A stretch of 64,000 bases of DNA from Peptostreptococcaceae bacterium (lineage in GTDB: Bacteria; Bacillota; Clostridia; Peptostreptococcales; Acidaminobacteraceae): positions 62,001 through 126,000 of the forward strand of contig JAMOQG010000019.1 in assembly GCA_027064135.1 (NCBI GenBank), given 5' to 3'. The stretch's first letter is position 1. Every line of letters starts with the position of its first letter. This document shows positions 56,389 through 64,000 of this stretch, in pieces. The position numbers and the translations under genes are program-made. The notes below the pieces were generated by a model. That model saw only the letters and a program-made list of their open reading frames with translations. It ran no database searches and had not been told where the DNA came from.

Positions 56389-58506
56389 GTGAAAAAAAAA
56401 ATATTTTTAATTATGATGATGATATTAATGACAAGTGTTTCATTTGCAAATAAATTTTCAGAGATTGATAGTGTTGAATTAAAAGATTCATTAACAAACG
56501 AAGTTAAAGAATATGAACCTGTGAGCCTTTTATTGAAAGGTAAAGATGTTGTAACTGATGTACCGGGAATATTATACATTCTAAACGGCGAAGCAAGAAC
56601 TCTTGTACCTGTGAGATTTGTTACTGAACAACTTGGAGCTGAAGTAGAGTGGGATCAAAAGACAAAAACAGTTACGATAAATTACAAAAGTGACGTTTTA
56701 AAACTTACCATAGATAGTGAATATGCGTATGTGAATGGAATAAAAGAAAAACTTCCGAGCAATGTTCCGGCTAAATTAATGGCTTATCAAGATGTTTATA
56801 GAACTATGGTTCCAGTTAGATTTGTTACTGAAAATTTTAATCTAGATATAGATTGGCTTGGAGATACAAAAACTGTATCTATTAATTCTGAAGAACAGAA
56901 TATTATAGGAATTGATTTTTTATATAAATTAAAATTTCCTGAAATTAGAATTAAAACAACTGGTTATGTGGATATAAACAGTTATTCTGTTGGAAGTAGT
57001 GATTTTGGAATTGATGATAAAATAATTTTTTCTATTCCTAACTCTAATTTTTTAATTAATGAATTTGAAGAATCCGTTTTCTTAACAAAGAAAAATGGAA
57101 CTGTTGAATATGATATTGCTTTAACAGGTTTTGGGACTGAAAAATTAGTGATTGATCAATTATCAGGTGATATAAAAAGTACTACAATTGAAATGAATTT
57201 AGCGAAGAAAAAAGGAGTTAATACTTTTTTCGATTCAGAAACAAATGAAATTGTGATTCAGTTTATTAACTCAGTTGAAGAAATTAATGTTGAAGATATT
57301 TATAATGCGAAAACTTTAATAATTGGAACAAAAGAAGATATGCCTTCGATCAATCCGGTTATTGACAAAATTAATAATGAAGTTATTATTGATATAGTTA
57401 ATAGTAATTTAAATTTAAATGAAGGAGAAAGGGAGACTATACAAGTAAATGAAGGTGGTATTGCAAGTTATACTTATTTCCAACTTGATACATCGACAGA
57501 TGAGATTTATGAAAATGATGATATTGTAACAAGAGTAATTATGCAGCTTAATAAAGAGAAAAGTGTAGATGATGTATATATTGAAGAAATTGATAATAAA
57601 ATATATGCATATGTTTCTGGAAATCCATTAAATGGGTTTGAATATGTTAAAAATGATGTTGCAGAGTCGAAGTTGATAATTAATTTTTTAAAAGATGGTA
57701 TATATAATGCCGATATTGATGAAAATAACAACATTATTGAATTAAGTTTTTCAAAAGATTTAGTTGATATAGATAATATGAATCTTAATATTGATGACCA
57801 AATAATTGAAAAAATTTCTATTAATAGTGTTTCAGATAAATATTATATTAGGTTTAAGTATGAAGATTCTGTTACAGTTACTCAAAATACAAGCGAAAAT
57901 ATTTTGACAAATAATATTTCTATTGATTTTAAAAATTTAAATATAGTCAATTCAAAGTATAAAGATAAATTAATAGTAATTGATCCAGGACATGGTGGTA
58001 AAGATCCAGGAGCAATAGGAACTAAAACTAAAACAACAGAAAGCGAACTTGTTTTAAAAACTGCTTTTATTTTGAAAAAACAATTAGAAGCAAAAGGATT
58101 TAAAGTATATTTAACTAGAGATAAAGATGAATATGTGGATTTATATCAAAGGCCAAATATTGCAAATAAATTAAATGCTGATTTGTTTGTAAGTATTCAT
58201 ATTAACGCTTTTACTAACCCGGATGCAGAAGGTATTGAAGTTTTATATGCTGATGACGGAATAAGAGGTAATTATTCTTTTGCAAAGATTACACAAGGTT
58301 ATTTAATAAGTTATTTGAATAGAGTGGATAGAGGGGTTAGAAATCGACCTAGACTAGTTGTGTTAAAAAATACTCATATGCCTGCAATATTAACAGAATT
58401 AGGTTTTTTAACAAATGAAAAAGAAGAAGAAATGCTAATTACAAATGAATATTTACAAAAAGCTGCTAATGCAATATATAAAAGCATAATCGATCAAATT
58501 AAGTAG
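56389..58506 (+). CDS. N-acetylmuramoyl-L-alanine amidase with stalk and AMIN-like domains
   Basis: 705 aa secreted wall hydrolase. Signal peptide residues 1-20 (ends SFANK). Two copper-amine-oxidase-like stalk units follow (LVPVRFVTEQLGAEVEWDQKTKTV and MVPVRFVTENFNLDIDWLGDTKTV, cited as repeat positions about 70 and 145). A beta-rich AMIN-like middle leads to an Amidase_3 domain from about residue 548: IDPGHGGKDPGA with zinc His and Glu, SIHINA, and TELGFLTN with the catalytic Glu. GTG at 56389 follows GGAGGAAG. It cleaves the peptide from the glycan strand. Confidence 0.88.
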   Translation: MKKKIFLIMMMILMTSVSFANKFSEIDSVELKDSLTNEVKEYEPVSLLLKGKDVVTDVPGILYILNGEARTLVPVRFVTEQLGAEVEWDQKTKTVTINYKSDVLKLTIDSEYAYVNGIKEKLPSNVPAKLMAYQDVYRTMVPVRFVTENFNLDIDWLGDTKTVSINSEEQNIIGIDFLYKLKFPEIRIKTTGYVDINSYSVGSSDFGIDDKIIFSIPNSNFLINEFEESVFLTKKNGTVEYDIALTGFGTEKLVIDQLSGDIKSTTIEMNLAKKKGVNTFFDSETNEIVIQFINSVEEINVEDIYNAKTLIIGTKEDMPSINPVIDKINNEVIIDIVNSNLNLNEGERETIQVNEGGIASYTYFQLDTSTDEIYENDDIVTRVIMQLNKEKSVDDVYIEEIDNKIYAYVSGNPLNGFEYVKNDVAESKLIINFLKDGIYNADIDENNNIIELSFSKDLVDIDNMNLNIDDQIIEKISINSVSDKYYIRFKYEDSVTVTQNTSENILTNNISIDFKNLNIVNSKYKDKLIVIDPGHGGKDPGAIGTKTKTTESELVLKTAFILKKQLEAKGFKVYLTRDKDEYVDLYQRPNIANKLNADLFVSIHINAFTNPDAEGIEVLYADDGIRGNYSFAKITQGYLISYLNRVDRGVRNRPRLVVLKNTHMPAILTELGFLTNEKEEEMLITNEYLQKAANAIYKSIIDQIK

Positions 58507-58547
58507 TAATTTTATCTTTATCACTGAGAGTACTGGGGGAGGAATTT

Positions 58548-58955
58548 ATGCTTATAGTAAATAAAGAAATTGAATCTAATTTTGAATCTGTGCATCAATT
58601 TGTCTTGAAAGTTATTGATCTGATTGATAAAGAAAAAATCGTAAAAAAACAAAATACTATTTTTAAAATCAATGTCATGTTAAGAGAAGTTCTTAATAAC
58701 GCAGTTGAACATGGAAATAAATTTGATGAAAATAGGATGGTTTATTGTAGAATTGAGTTAGATAAAGAAATATTTACTTTTATTGTTAGAGATGAAGGAG
58801 AAGGTTGTATTAAGGATCAATTTTATAATGTAGGCGATGGATTTACAATGAAACTTAGATCAAGAGGATTGGATTTAATAACTAAATATGGTTTTAAATA
58901 TAAATTTAATAAAAATGAAATTGTATTAAAGTATATGTTAGATAAGGAGATGTAA
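58548..58955 (+). CDS. RsbW-like anti-sigma / serine kinase (HATPase)
   Basis: 135 aa GHKL ATPase. The N box is MLREVLNNAVEHGNK, the G1 box VRDEGEG, and the G2-like region GLDLITKYG. In partner switching it phosphorylates the STAS antagonist and binds a target when the antagonist is phosphorylated. GGGGGAGG precedes the ATG. First of a three-gene module starting 41 nt after the amidase; no sigma factor gene is adjacent. Confidence 0.85.
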   Translation: MLIVNKEIESNFESVHQFVLKVIDLIDKEKIVKKQNTIFKINVMLREVLNNAVEHGNKFDENRMVYCRIELDKEIFTFIVRDEGEGCIKDQFYNVGDGFTMKLRSRGLDLITKYGFKYKFNKNEIVLKYMLDKEM

Positions 58956-58956
58956 A

Positions 58957-59262
58957 ATGAGAAAAAATATTGAAAACAATTTAATGACGTTTATTATTGA
59001 AAAAGATTTAATTGCACCAAATGTAAAAAAAATGAAAGAAGTTTTGAATGATGCGTTAAATGAAGTTGATGAAATAGATGAAGTGGTAATTGATATGGAT
59101 GGCATTGAAAATATTGATTCTGTAGGCGTTTCATTTGTTGTTAGTTTATATAAAAATATAAGTAATGAAGGGTTAGAATTTAGAATTGTAAATGCAAGTA
59201 GTGATATTGTACAATTATTTAAATTGATGAGATTGGATGAATTTTTTATTATAGAAGAATAA
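58957..59262 (+). CDS. STAS-domain anti-sigma factor antagonist
   Basis: 101 aa STAS domain. VVIDMDGIENIDSVGVSF holds the phosphorylatable serine (S55) in the usual position, although the standard DSSG reads DSVG. AAGGAG precedes the ATG, 1 nt after the kinase stop. It should be the substrate of the adjacent kinase and phosphatase. Confidence 0.85.
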   Translation: MRKNIENNLMTFIIEKDLIAPNVKKMKEVLNDALNEVDEIDEVVIDMDGIENIDSVGVSFVVSLYKNISNEGLEFRIVNASSDIVQLFKLMRLDEFFIIEE

Positions 59263-59277
59263 TATGGAGATGATCAT

Positions 59278-60447
59278 ATGAGTCATAATGTCGTGGTAGC
59301 TGATGATGGAAAAATGAATCGGTTCATTATAAAAAAAATATTAAATGACAATATGGATGAGGTTACGATATTTGAAGCAGTTAATGGCGTTGAAGTGTTT
59401 GAGATACTTAGAAATAATGATATAGATTTAATTATTCTTGATTTAATTATGCCTGTAAAAAATGGTTTTGAAACATTGAAGGAACTTAAAGCTAATTCTG
59501 AGTTACAGGATATTCCTGTAATAGTGAGTTCCACAATTACTGAGATTTCAAGTGTAGAAAAAACTTTAGGTGGAGGTGCTATCGATTATTTTGCTAAACC
59601 GTTTTCAAAAGAGGATATTGAAATAATATTGCCACTGAAAGTAATTAATGCAATTAAATATTATGAGCAGAAAAAAACAATAAAAAAATTAAATGAAGCT
59701 ATTGAAGAAGAAATGAAAACTGCTAATTTATTTCAAAACCTTATGTTGCCTAAAACAAATCAGTTTTCTGATTTTGATTTATTTATAAAGTATAGACCTT
59801 GTATGGGAATAGGTGGAGATTTTTTTGATTGTGTTGAGAATGAAGAGGGATTTTGGTTTATGATTGCAGACGTAACAGGTCACGGAATAGCTGCTGGAAT
59901 GATTTCTTCTATGGTTAAAGTAATGTTTAGAAATGGTGTAAACGATAAAGAGGTTCGATCTCCAGCTGAAATGTTAGGAAATATGAATCATAATGTTTTT
60001 AATTATTTTTATACAAGTGCAACTGATACAAGTGTAGTTTTTACTGGATTTGTGGGTTTGATTAAAGATGGAGAATTATTTTATTCAAGTGCAGGCCAGC
60101 CGTTTCCGGTACTTTATCATAAACGCAAAAAATTAGTTTTATCGTTAAAACAAACTGGTATGAATATAGGTTTTTTTGATGGTATTAAATATATTGATGA
60201 AAGTGTTAATATGGATAATGGGGATACATTATTGGTTTATACTGATGGCTTATTTAGTTCTGGAAAATCTTCAGATTTTTCAAGTTGGCCAGAAGTTGAA
60301 AGTTTTTCAAGAGAAAACAGTGAATTGCTTGAAGAAAATCCTCATGAATTTTTAGAAAATATTTTTTGGCATTTTTTAAGTAAGCATAAAAAAAATGATA
60401 GTGATTATACTGATGATGTAGCAATAATGCTTATTAAATCTAAATAG
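59278..60447 (+). CDS. response regulator with PP2C-type (SpoIIE/RsbU) phosphatase output
   Basis: 389 aa. Receiver domain residues 1-125 with the phospho-acceptor D55 in [14 protein letters not shown] coiled linker precedes a PP2C/SpoIIE domain: [14 protein letters not shown] and [14 protein letters not shown] carry the metal-binding aspartates, and DDVAIMLIK closes it. It would dephosphorylate the STAS protein in response to a histidine kinase, which is not in the window. GGAGATGAT precedes the ATG. Confidence 0.9.
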   Translation: MSHNVVVADDGKMNRFIIKKILNDNMDEVTIFEAVNGVEVFEILRNNDIDLIILDLIMPVKNGFETLKELKANSELQDIPVIVSSTITEISSVEKTLGGGAIDYFAKPFSKEDIEIILPLKVINAIKYYEQKKTIKKLNEAIEEEMKTANLFQNLMLPKTNQFSDFDLFIKYRPCMGIGGDFFDCVENEEGFWFMIADVTGHGIAAGMISSMVKVMFRNGVNDKEVRSPAEMLGNMNHNVFNYFYTSATDTSVVFTGFVGLIKDGELFYSSAGQPFPVLYHKRKKLVLSLKQTGMNIGFFDGIKYIDESVNMDNGDTLLVYTDGLFSSGKSSDFSSWPEVESFSRENSELLEENPHEFLENIFWHFLSKHKKNDSDYTDDVAIMLIKSK

Positions 60448-60460
60448 AAAGGAAATATTT

Positions 60461-61186
60461 ATGAAAAGAACAGATAGAGATAATAATGAAATTAGAAAAA
60501 CGATTGTTGAAAAAGATTATTTGCTACACGCAGATGGGTCTGTATTGATTTCAACTGGAAATACTAAAGTTATATGTAGTGCAAAAATTGAGGAAAAAGT
60601 ACCGAGATTTTTAAAAGATGAAAAAAAAGGATGGGTTACTGCTGAATATTCTATGTTACCTGCCGCTACCGAAGATAGATTTAGACGAGAAAGAAATAAA
60701 ATATCTGGAAGAACTATGGAAATTCAGAGGCTTATTGGAAGATCTTTAAGAGCGGTTGTGGATTTAGAAAAATTAGGGGAAAGAACTATTTGGATTGATT
60801 GCGATGTTATACAAGCTGATGGCGGAACTCGTACTGCATCAATTACCGGTGCATTTATAGCTATGTCTTTAGCAATTGAGAAATTAATTGATAATGGGAT
60901 TTTAACAGAAAATCCGATTACTGATTATATGGCAGCAGTTAGTGTTGGTAAAATTGAGGGAGAAGTAATGCTTGATTTATGTTATAAAGAAGATTCTAAT
61001 GCAGATGTAGATATGAATGTTGTTATGACAGGAAAGAGAAAATTTGTTGAGATCCAAGGTACAGCAGAAGAAGGTGTATTTGACAGAGATGAGTTGGATG
61101 AGTTTTTAAAATACGCTGAAAGCGGAATTTTAAAATTAATTGAGGTTCAAAAAGAAATGATTGAAATGGAATTAGGAGAAAATTAA
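60461..61186 (+). CDS. rph: ribonuclease PH
   Basis: 241 aa phosphorolytic 3' exonuclease that trims tRNA ends. [25 protein letters not shown] is the RNase PH signature region (about residues 70-97) and [18 protein letters not shown] the active-site region. AAAGGAAA precedes the ATG. The stop overlaps the rdgB start (TAATG). Confidence 0.95.
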   Translation: MKRTDRDNNEIRKTIVEKDYLLHADGSVLISTGNTKVICSAKIEEKVPRFLKDEKKGWVTAEYSMLPAATEDRFRRERNKISGRTMEIQRLIGRSLRAVVDLEKLGERTIWIDCDVIQADGGTRTASITGAFIAMSLAIEKLIDNGILTENPITDYMAAVSVGKIEGEVMLDLCYKEDSNADVDMNVVMTGKRKFVEIQGTAEEGVFDRDELDEFLKYAESGILKLIEVQKEMIEMELGEN

Positions 61187-61809
61187 TGGAAAAATATGTA
61201 CTTGCTTCAGGGAATAAACATAAATTAGAAGAAATAAATAAAATTGTCGAGAAATTTGATATTGAACTTATAATGATGAGTGACGTTGGTTTGCAAAACC
61301 TTGAAATTATTGAAGATGGGGATACGTTTGAAGAAAATTCTTATATAAAAGCTAAGACGGTTTGTGATTTAACAAATATTCCAACAATTGCCGATGATTC
61401 GGGTTTAATGGTTGATTATCTAGATGGAGCACCTGGTGTTTATTCGGCAAGGTATTCTGGGGTGAATGCGACTTATGAATCAAATAATATGAAATTGATT
61501 TCTGCTCTAGATAGTGTTGAAAGTTCAGAACGTGGTGCAAAATTTGTAACGGTTATTACTGTGGTTTTCCCAAATGGTGATAAAATTGTAGCTCGTGGTG
61601 AAATTAATGGGATGATTGGTACTGAGTTAAAAGGAGAAGCTGGATTTGGATATGATCCGCTTTTTAATGTAAAAGAATATAATCTTAGTTTTGCAGAAAT
61701 GGGTTCAGAGTTGAAAAATGAAATTAGTCATCGTGCTTTAGCTCTTAAAGAACTAAAGAAAAAACTTAAAAAATATTATGGAGAAAGTAATGAAAATACT
61801 AATAATTAG
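61186..61809 (+). CDS. rdgB: XTP/dITP pyrophosphatase (RdgB/HAM1 family)
   Basis: 207 aa. Removes non-canonical purine nucleotides. VLASGNKHKLEEI at the start, FEENSYIKA, IADDSGLMVDYLDGAPGVYSARY and GFGYDPLF are the conserved blocks. Overlaps rph by 1 nt and the next gene by 20 nt; rph-rdgB-yfcE is a common clostridial order. Confidence 0.95.
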   Translation: MEKYVLASGNKHKLEEINKIVEKFDIELIMMSDVGLQNLEIIEDGDTFEENSYIKAKTVCDLTNIPTIADDSGLMVDYLDGAPGVYSARYSGVNATYESNNMKLISALDSVESSERGAKFVTVITVVFPNGDKIVARGEINGMIGTELKGEAGFGYDPLFNVKEYNLSFAEMGSELKNEISHRALALKELKKKLKKYYGESNENTNN

Positions 61810-62263
61810 TGATTCGCATGGAGGAAAAGAAACACTGTTGAAGGTTATTCTTCATGAAAATCCGGAGAAAGTGTTTTTTCTTGGAGATCATATTTCTGAT
61901 ATTTATGAAATTGAACATAATATTACAGCGGATATTTGTGCAGTCAAAGGGAATACGGATTACAATTTAATAGGACTTGATGATATATTTTTAAATATAT
62001 ATAATAAAAAAATTTTATTAACACATGGACATAATTATAAAGTTAATTATGGATATTATAGATTAAGTTTAAAAGCCCAAGAAGCTGAAGTTGATTATGT
62101 TTTTTTTGGACATACACATAGATATGTTGATTTTTCAGAAAATGGAATTAGATTTATTAATCCTGGGAGTATTAGCAAACCTAGAGATTGTAATCACGGA
62201 AGTTATGTTGTGATGAAAATAGATAAGGTGAATGTCAATTTTGTTAAAAAAGTATTGACTTAA
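61790..62263 (+). CDS. YfcE/MJ0936-type metallophosphoesterase
   Basis: 157 aa. IISDSHGG, FFLGDHISD, VKGNTDYN, LTHGHNYK and FGHTHR are the calcineurin-like metal-binding motifs in order. ATG at 61790 follows GGAGAAAG. Small stand-alone phosphodiesterase of unknown physiological substrate. The tRNA promoter -35 overlaps its stop codon. Confidence 0.88.
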   Translation: MKILIISDSHGGKETLLKVILHENPEKVFFLGDHISDIYEIEHNITADICAVKGNTDYNLIGLDDIFLNIYNKKILLTHGHNYKVNYGYYRLSLKAQEAEVDYVFFGHTHRYVDFSENGIRFINPGSISKPRDCNHGSYVVMKIDKVNVNFVKKVLT

Positions 62264-62283
62264 ATGATTAAAATATATATAAT
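62255..62283 (+). promoter_or_regulatory. strong sigma-A promoter of the tRNA cluster
   Basis: TTGACT (62255-62260), 17-nt spacer, TATAAT (62278-62283), 35 nt before the first tRNA. Confidence 0.8.
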
Positions 62284-62317
62284 GATACTCGTCGTTAAAG
62301 CAATTTAATGATTATTC

Positions 62318-62391
62318 GCGGGTGTAGCTCAGTGGTAGAGCCTCGGCCTTCCAAGCCGATTGCGAGGGTCCGATTCCCTTCACCCGCTCCA
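62318..62391 (+). tRNA. tRNA-Gly (anticodon TCC)
   Basis: Acceptor GCGGGTG / CACCCGC, D arm GCTCAGTGGTAGAGC, anticodon stem TCGGC / GCCGA with loop CTTCCAA, T loop GGTCCGATTCC, encoded CCA. Confidence 0.97.
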
Positions 62392-62397
62392 ATATAC

Positions 62398-62474
62398 GCG
62401 TTCATAGCTCAGCTGGATAGAGCATCGGCCTTCTAAGCCGAGGGTCAGGGGTTCGAATCCCTTTGGACGTACCA
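62398..62474 (+). tRNA. tRNA-Arg (anticodon TCT), copy 1
   Basis: Acceptor GCGTTCA / TGGACGT, anticodon stem TCGGC / GCCGA with loop CTTCTAA, T arm GGGGTTCGAATCCC, encoded CCA. Identical to the copy at 62776. Confidence 0.96.
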
Positions 62475-62477
62475 TAT

Positions 62478-62554
62478 GGCGGTTGTAGTCAAGTGGTTAA
62501 GACACAGGATTGTGACTCCTGCATGCGTGGGTTCGACCCCCACCAGCCGCCCCA
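62478..62554 (+). tRNA. tRNA-His (anticodon GTG), copy 1
   Basis: Extra 5' G pairing with C73, as expected for tRNA-His; anticodon stem CAGGA / TCCTG with loop TTGTGAC; T arm GTGGGTTCGACCCCCAC; encoded CCA. Confidence 0.96.
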
Positions 62555-62567
62555 TTTATAATTTCTT

Positions 62568-62595
62568 TAGAAATGACCCATTAGCTCAGTTGGTA
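62568..62595 (+). repeat. 28-bp direct repeat: detached 5' half of tRNA-Lys
   Basis: Identical to 62686-62713, covering the 6 nt before tRNA-Lys and its acceptor strand plus most of the D arm. The sequence diverges at the next base. Confidence 0.9.
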
Positions 62596-62685
62596 TAAGT
62601 AGAGAACACAAATCTATGATTTGTAGTGAATCACTTAGTTAAACCCAGACATTATGATAATGGAAGCACTAAGAAATATTGTTAC
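62574..62685 (+). pseudogene. broken tRNA-Lys-like sequence
   Basis: Starts with 22 bases identical to the tRNA-Lys 5' half (62574-62595). An anticodon-arm-like hairpin ACAAATC / GATTTGT follows at about 62609-62625, but no T arm and no ATGGGTC acceptor partner are present. The remaining bases up to 62685 match no tRNA that I recognise. Confidence 0.6.
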
Positions 62686-62692
62686 TAGAAAT

Positions 62693-62768
62693 GACCCATT
62701 AGCTCAGTTGGTAGAGCATCTGACTTTTAATCAGGGTGTCTGGCGTTCGAGTCGCCAATGGGTCACCA
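62693..62768 (+). tRNA. tRNA-Lys (anticodon TTT)
   Basis: Acceptor GACCCAT / ATGGGTC, D arm GCTCAGTTGGTAGAGC, anticodon stem CTGAC / (A)TCAGG with loop TTTTAAT, T arm GGCGTTCGAGTCGCC, encoded CCA. Confidence 0.96.
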
Positions 62769-62775
62769 AATATAT

Positions 62776-62852
62776 GCGTTCATAGCTCAGCTGGATAGAG
62801 CATCGGCCTTCTAAGCCGAGGGTCAGGGGTTCGAATCCCTTTGGACGTACCA
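62776..62852 (+). tRNA. tRNA-Arg (anticodon TCT), copy 2
   Basis: Identical to 62398-62474. Confidence 0.96.
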
Positions 62853-62855
62853 TAT

Positions 62856-62932
62856 GGCGGTTGTAGTCAAGTGGTTAAGACACAGGATTGTGACTCCTGC
62901 ATGCGTGGGTTCGACCCCCACCAGCCGCCCCA
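62856..62932 (+). tRNA. tRNA-His (anticodon GTG), copy 2
   Basis: Identical to 62478-62554, with the same 3-nt spacer from tRNA-Arg. Confidence 0.96.
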
Positions 62933-62948
62933 TTTTAAATGTAAAAAT

Positions 62949-62991
62949 ATCTCAGTTGAATTATTCTTAAAACTGAGTTTTATTTTTTTAT
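62949..62991 (+). terminator. intrinsic terminator inside the tRNA cluster
   Basis: CTCAGTT / AACTGAG stem followed by a long T-rich run, before the last tRNA. Confidence 0.75.
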
Positions 62992-63008
62992 AAATATAAA
63001 ACTTATAA

Positions 63009-63085
63009 GCGCTGTTAGCTCAGCTGGATAGAGTAGGTGGCTTCGAACCACTTGGTCGGGGGTTCGAATCCCTCACAGCGTACCA
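63009..63085 (+). tRNA. tRNA-Arg (anticodon TCG)
   Basis: Acceptor GCGCTGT / ACAGCGT, anticodon stem GGTGG / CCACT (one G-T pair) with loop CTTCGAA, T arm GGGGTTCGAATCCC, encoded CCA. Confidence 0.95.
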
Positions 63086-63090
63086 TATAG

Positions 63091-63134
63091 AAATAGTAAC
63101 AACTCTTTGATATAAAGATTTGTTACTATTTTTA
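63091..63134 (+). terminator. intrinsic terminator after the last tRNA
   Basis: AAATAGTAACAA pairs with TTGTTACTATTT around an inner TCTTT / AAAGA stem, followed by T. Confidence 0.9.
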
Positions 63135-63445
63135 ATTTAATGAATGGAAAGTTAATTTATTTGAAAGATGATGAGAATGTAATGACTTTGAAGTAAATTG
63201 TTGTAATAAAATGGCAATGCTCTTCAATTGCGTTTTAAAGAAAAAAGAATATAATTATAAATAAAAACGGAAAAAATATAAAAACTAAAGTATTTACTGA
63301 TGAGGAAATTAAGGAAATGAAAAATTTTTTAAATATTACAATAATTTAACTAAAATAAAGTGTTATTTCTGTTTTAAGCATAATTTAATGGGTAAATTAA
63401 CAGTATCACAAAATAAACCCATTATTATTGAAAGGGGATGGATAT
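63135..63445 (+). other. gene-poor spacer before hpf, with a possible ORF remnant
   Basis: About 310 bp of AT-rich DNA. An open stretch without a start, roughly 63239-63348, would encode about 35 residues ending KVFTDEEIKEMKNFLNITII, which reads like the end of a protein gene but cannot be assigned. I see no clear promoter or structured RNA here. AAAGGGGATGG (63431-63441) is the hpf ribosome site. Confidence 0.3.
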
Positions 63446-63982
63446 ATGAAAATAGTAGTAAGCGGAAGACATATGCATGTGAGAGATGAATTTGTGGATT
63501 ATGCAGTGAGTAAATTGGAAAAATTTGATTCTTATTTTGATGAAAATGTAGAGGCACATTTAACGTTTTCACATCGTAAGAAAGATCAAATTTTTGAAAT
63601 AACTATTTTAATGAAAAGAGGTGTTGTTTTAAGAGGCGAAGATTCTTCTGACGATATAAGAACTGCCATAGATGGTGCTGTTGCTAAGGTTTCAAGACAG
63701 ATTAGGAAGCATAAAGCTAAATTAGAAAAGAAATATTATGGAGATGAATCAATTAAATTTAATGATGTGCCTGATATGATTGAAAAGGAAGTGGAAATAG
63801 AAGGTAAAATTGTTAAAAGCAAAAGATTTGGTATTAAGCCAATGATGGCTGAAGAAGCCGCTTTACAAATGGAATTAATAGGACATGACTTTTTCGTATT
63901 CTTGAATGCGGAAACAGATGAAGTAAATGTTATCTATACAAGAAAGGATGGAAATTTCGGATTAATTGAGCCATATTTTTAA
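63446..63982 (+). CDS. hpf: ribosome hibernation-promoting factor, long form
   Basis: 178 aa. Binds the decoding centre of idle ribosomes and, through its C-terminal domain, pairs 70S ribosomes into 100S dimers. The N-terminal S30AE/HPF domain covers residues 1-100 (KIVVSGRHMHVRDEFVDYAVSKL-type opening) and the dimerising tail is residues 125-178 (FGIKPMMAEEAALQMELIGHDFFVF). ATG at 63446 follows AAAGGGGATGG; TTG at 63428 is upstream of that site. Length matches long HPF. Confidence 0.95.
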   Translation: MKIVVSGRHMHVRDEFVDYAVSKLEKFDSYFDENVEAHLTFSHRKKDQIFEITILMKRGVVLRGEDSSDDIRTAIDGAVAKVSRQIRKHKAKLEKKYYGDESIKFNDVPDMIEKEVEIEGKIVKSKRFGIKPMMAEEAALQMELIGHDFFVFLNAETDEVNVIYTRKDGNFGLIEPYF

Positions 63983-64000
63983 GATGATTTTATATAAATA

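Noticed and set aside
63297..63312. ACTGATGAGGAAATT as a hammerhead ribozyme core
   Set aside because: CTGATGA is present, but no stem II separates it from a GAAA block and no flanking stems I or III can be drawn.
63135..63445. A raiA-type structured RNA in the gap before hpf
   Set aside because: The raiA motif is often found upstream of this gene family, but the gap is AT-rich with no run of paired GC segments, and I could not trace a multistem structure.

Overview
The window is a low-GC (roughly 30% GC by eye), densely coded stretch of a Firmicutes chromosome. It most resembles an anaerobic, amino-acid-fermenting Clostridia/Tissierellia-type organism. Supporting signs are AGGAGG-type ribosome sites, frequent TTG/GTG starts, three T-box leaders, an FMN riboswitch on ribU, candidate CodY boxes, a sigma-54 promoter serving a butyrate kinase / 2-oxoacid:ferredoxin oxidoreductase operon, GatCAB with AsnA, and a long-form HPF. 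I do not assign a genus. Nearly all genes lie on the + strand; the only confident minus-strand genes are ilvB and ilvN. I saw no CRISPR array, prophage, insertion sequence or rRNA.

Layout. 0-7.1 kb: a Tad/type II secretion-like operon (degenerate ParA-like protein, VirB11/CpaF-like ATPase, a long TadB/TadC-like membrane protein, four small single-pass proteins). 7.2-8.7 kb: a stand-alone AAA/PD-(D/E)XK protein. 8.8-19.4 kb: branched-chain amino acid synthesis: leuCDB-cimA behind a CodY-like box, a T-box and a second unexplained RNA element; ilvBN on the other strand; leuA behind its own Leu T-box. Inside this block a DUF4143-type ATPase gene is bracketed by a diverged direct duplication, and a small Cys-rich membrane protein has a Fur-like box. 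19.5-21.1 kb: a lipoprotein and a methyltransferase. 21.2-28.8 kb: a PrpR-type sigma-54 activator, then a sigma-54-driven operon (membrane protein, buk, four-subunit oxoacid oxidoreductase) and an aminotransferase, which fits oxidative fermentation of branched-chain amino acids to acyl phosphate, ATP and reduced ferredoxin. 28.9-32.8 kb: ribU, a cold-shock protein, a flavoprotein, a DMT transporter, a C_GCAxxG_C_C protein. 32.8-35.2 kb: a FliK-like / FlhX-like / YaaR trio without other flagellar genes. 35.3-44.2 kb: asnA (Asn T-box), pcrA, ligA, gatCAB. 44.2-49.9 kb: YhgE/Pip membrane protein with a secreted leucine-rich-repeat protein, two matching operators, and a TetR regulator. 50-56.1 kb: oppBCDFA. 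56.1-60.5 kb: a second copy of the unexplained RNA element, a cell-wall amidase and a partner-switching module. 60.5-62.3 kb: rph, rdgB, yfcE. 62.3-63.1 kb: a tRNA cluster with a duplicated Arg-His pair and a broken tRNA-Lys copy. 63.4-64 kb: hpf.

The most novel-looking signal is a pair of roughly 95-nt sequences (9131-9226 and 56174-56270) that share identical single-stranded-looking blocks while a stem between them changes in sequence but keeps pairing, and each runs into a terminator-like hairpin. Both begin just after another intrinsic terminator. They look like a regulatory RNA class that I cannot match to a family I know.
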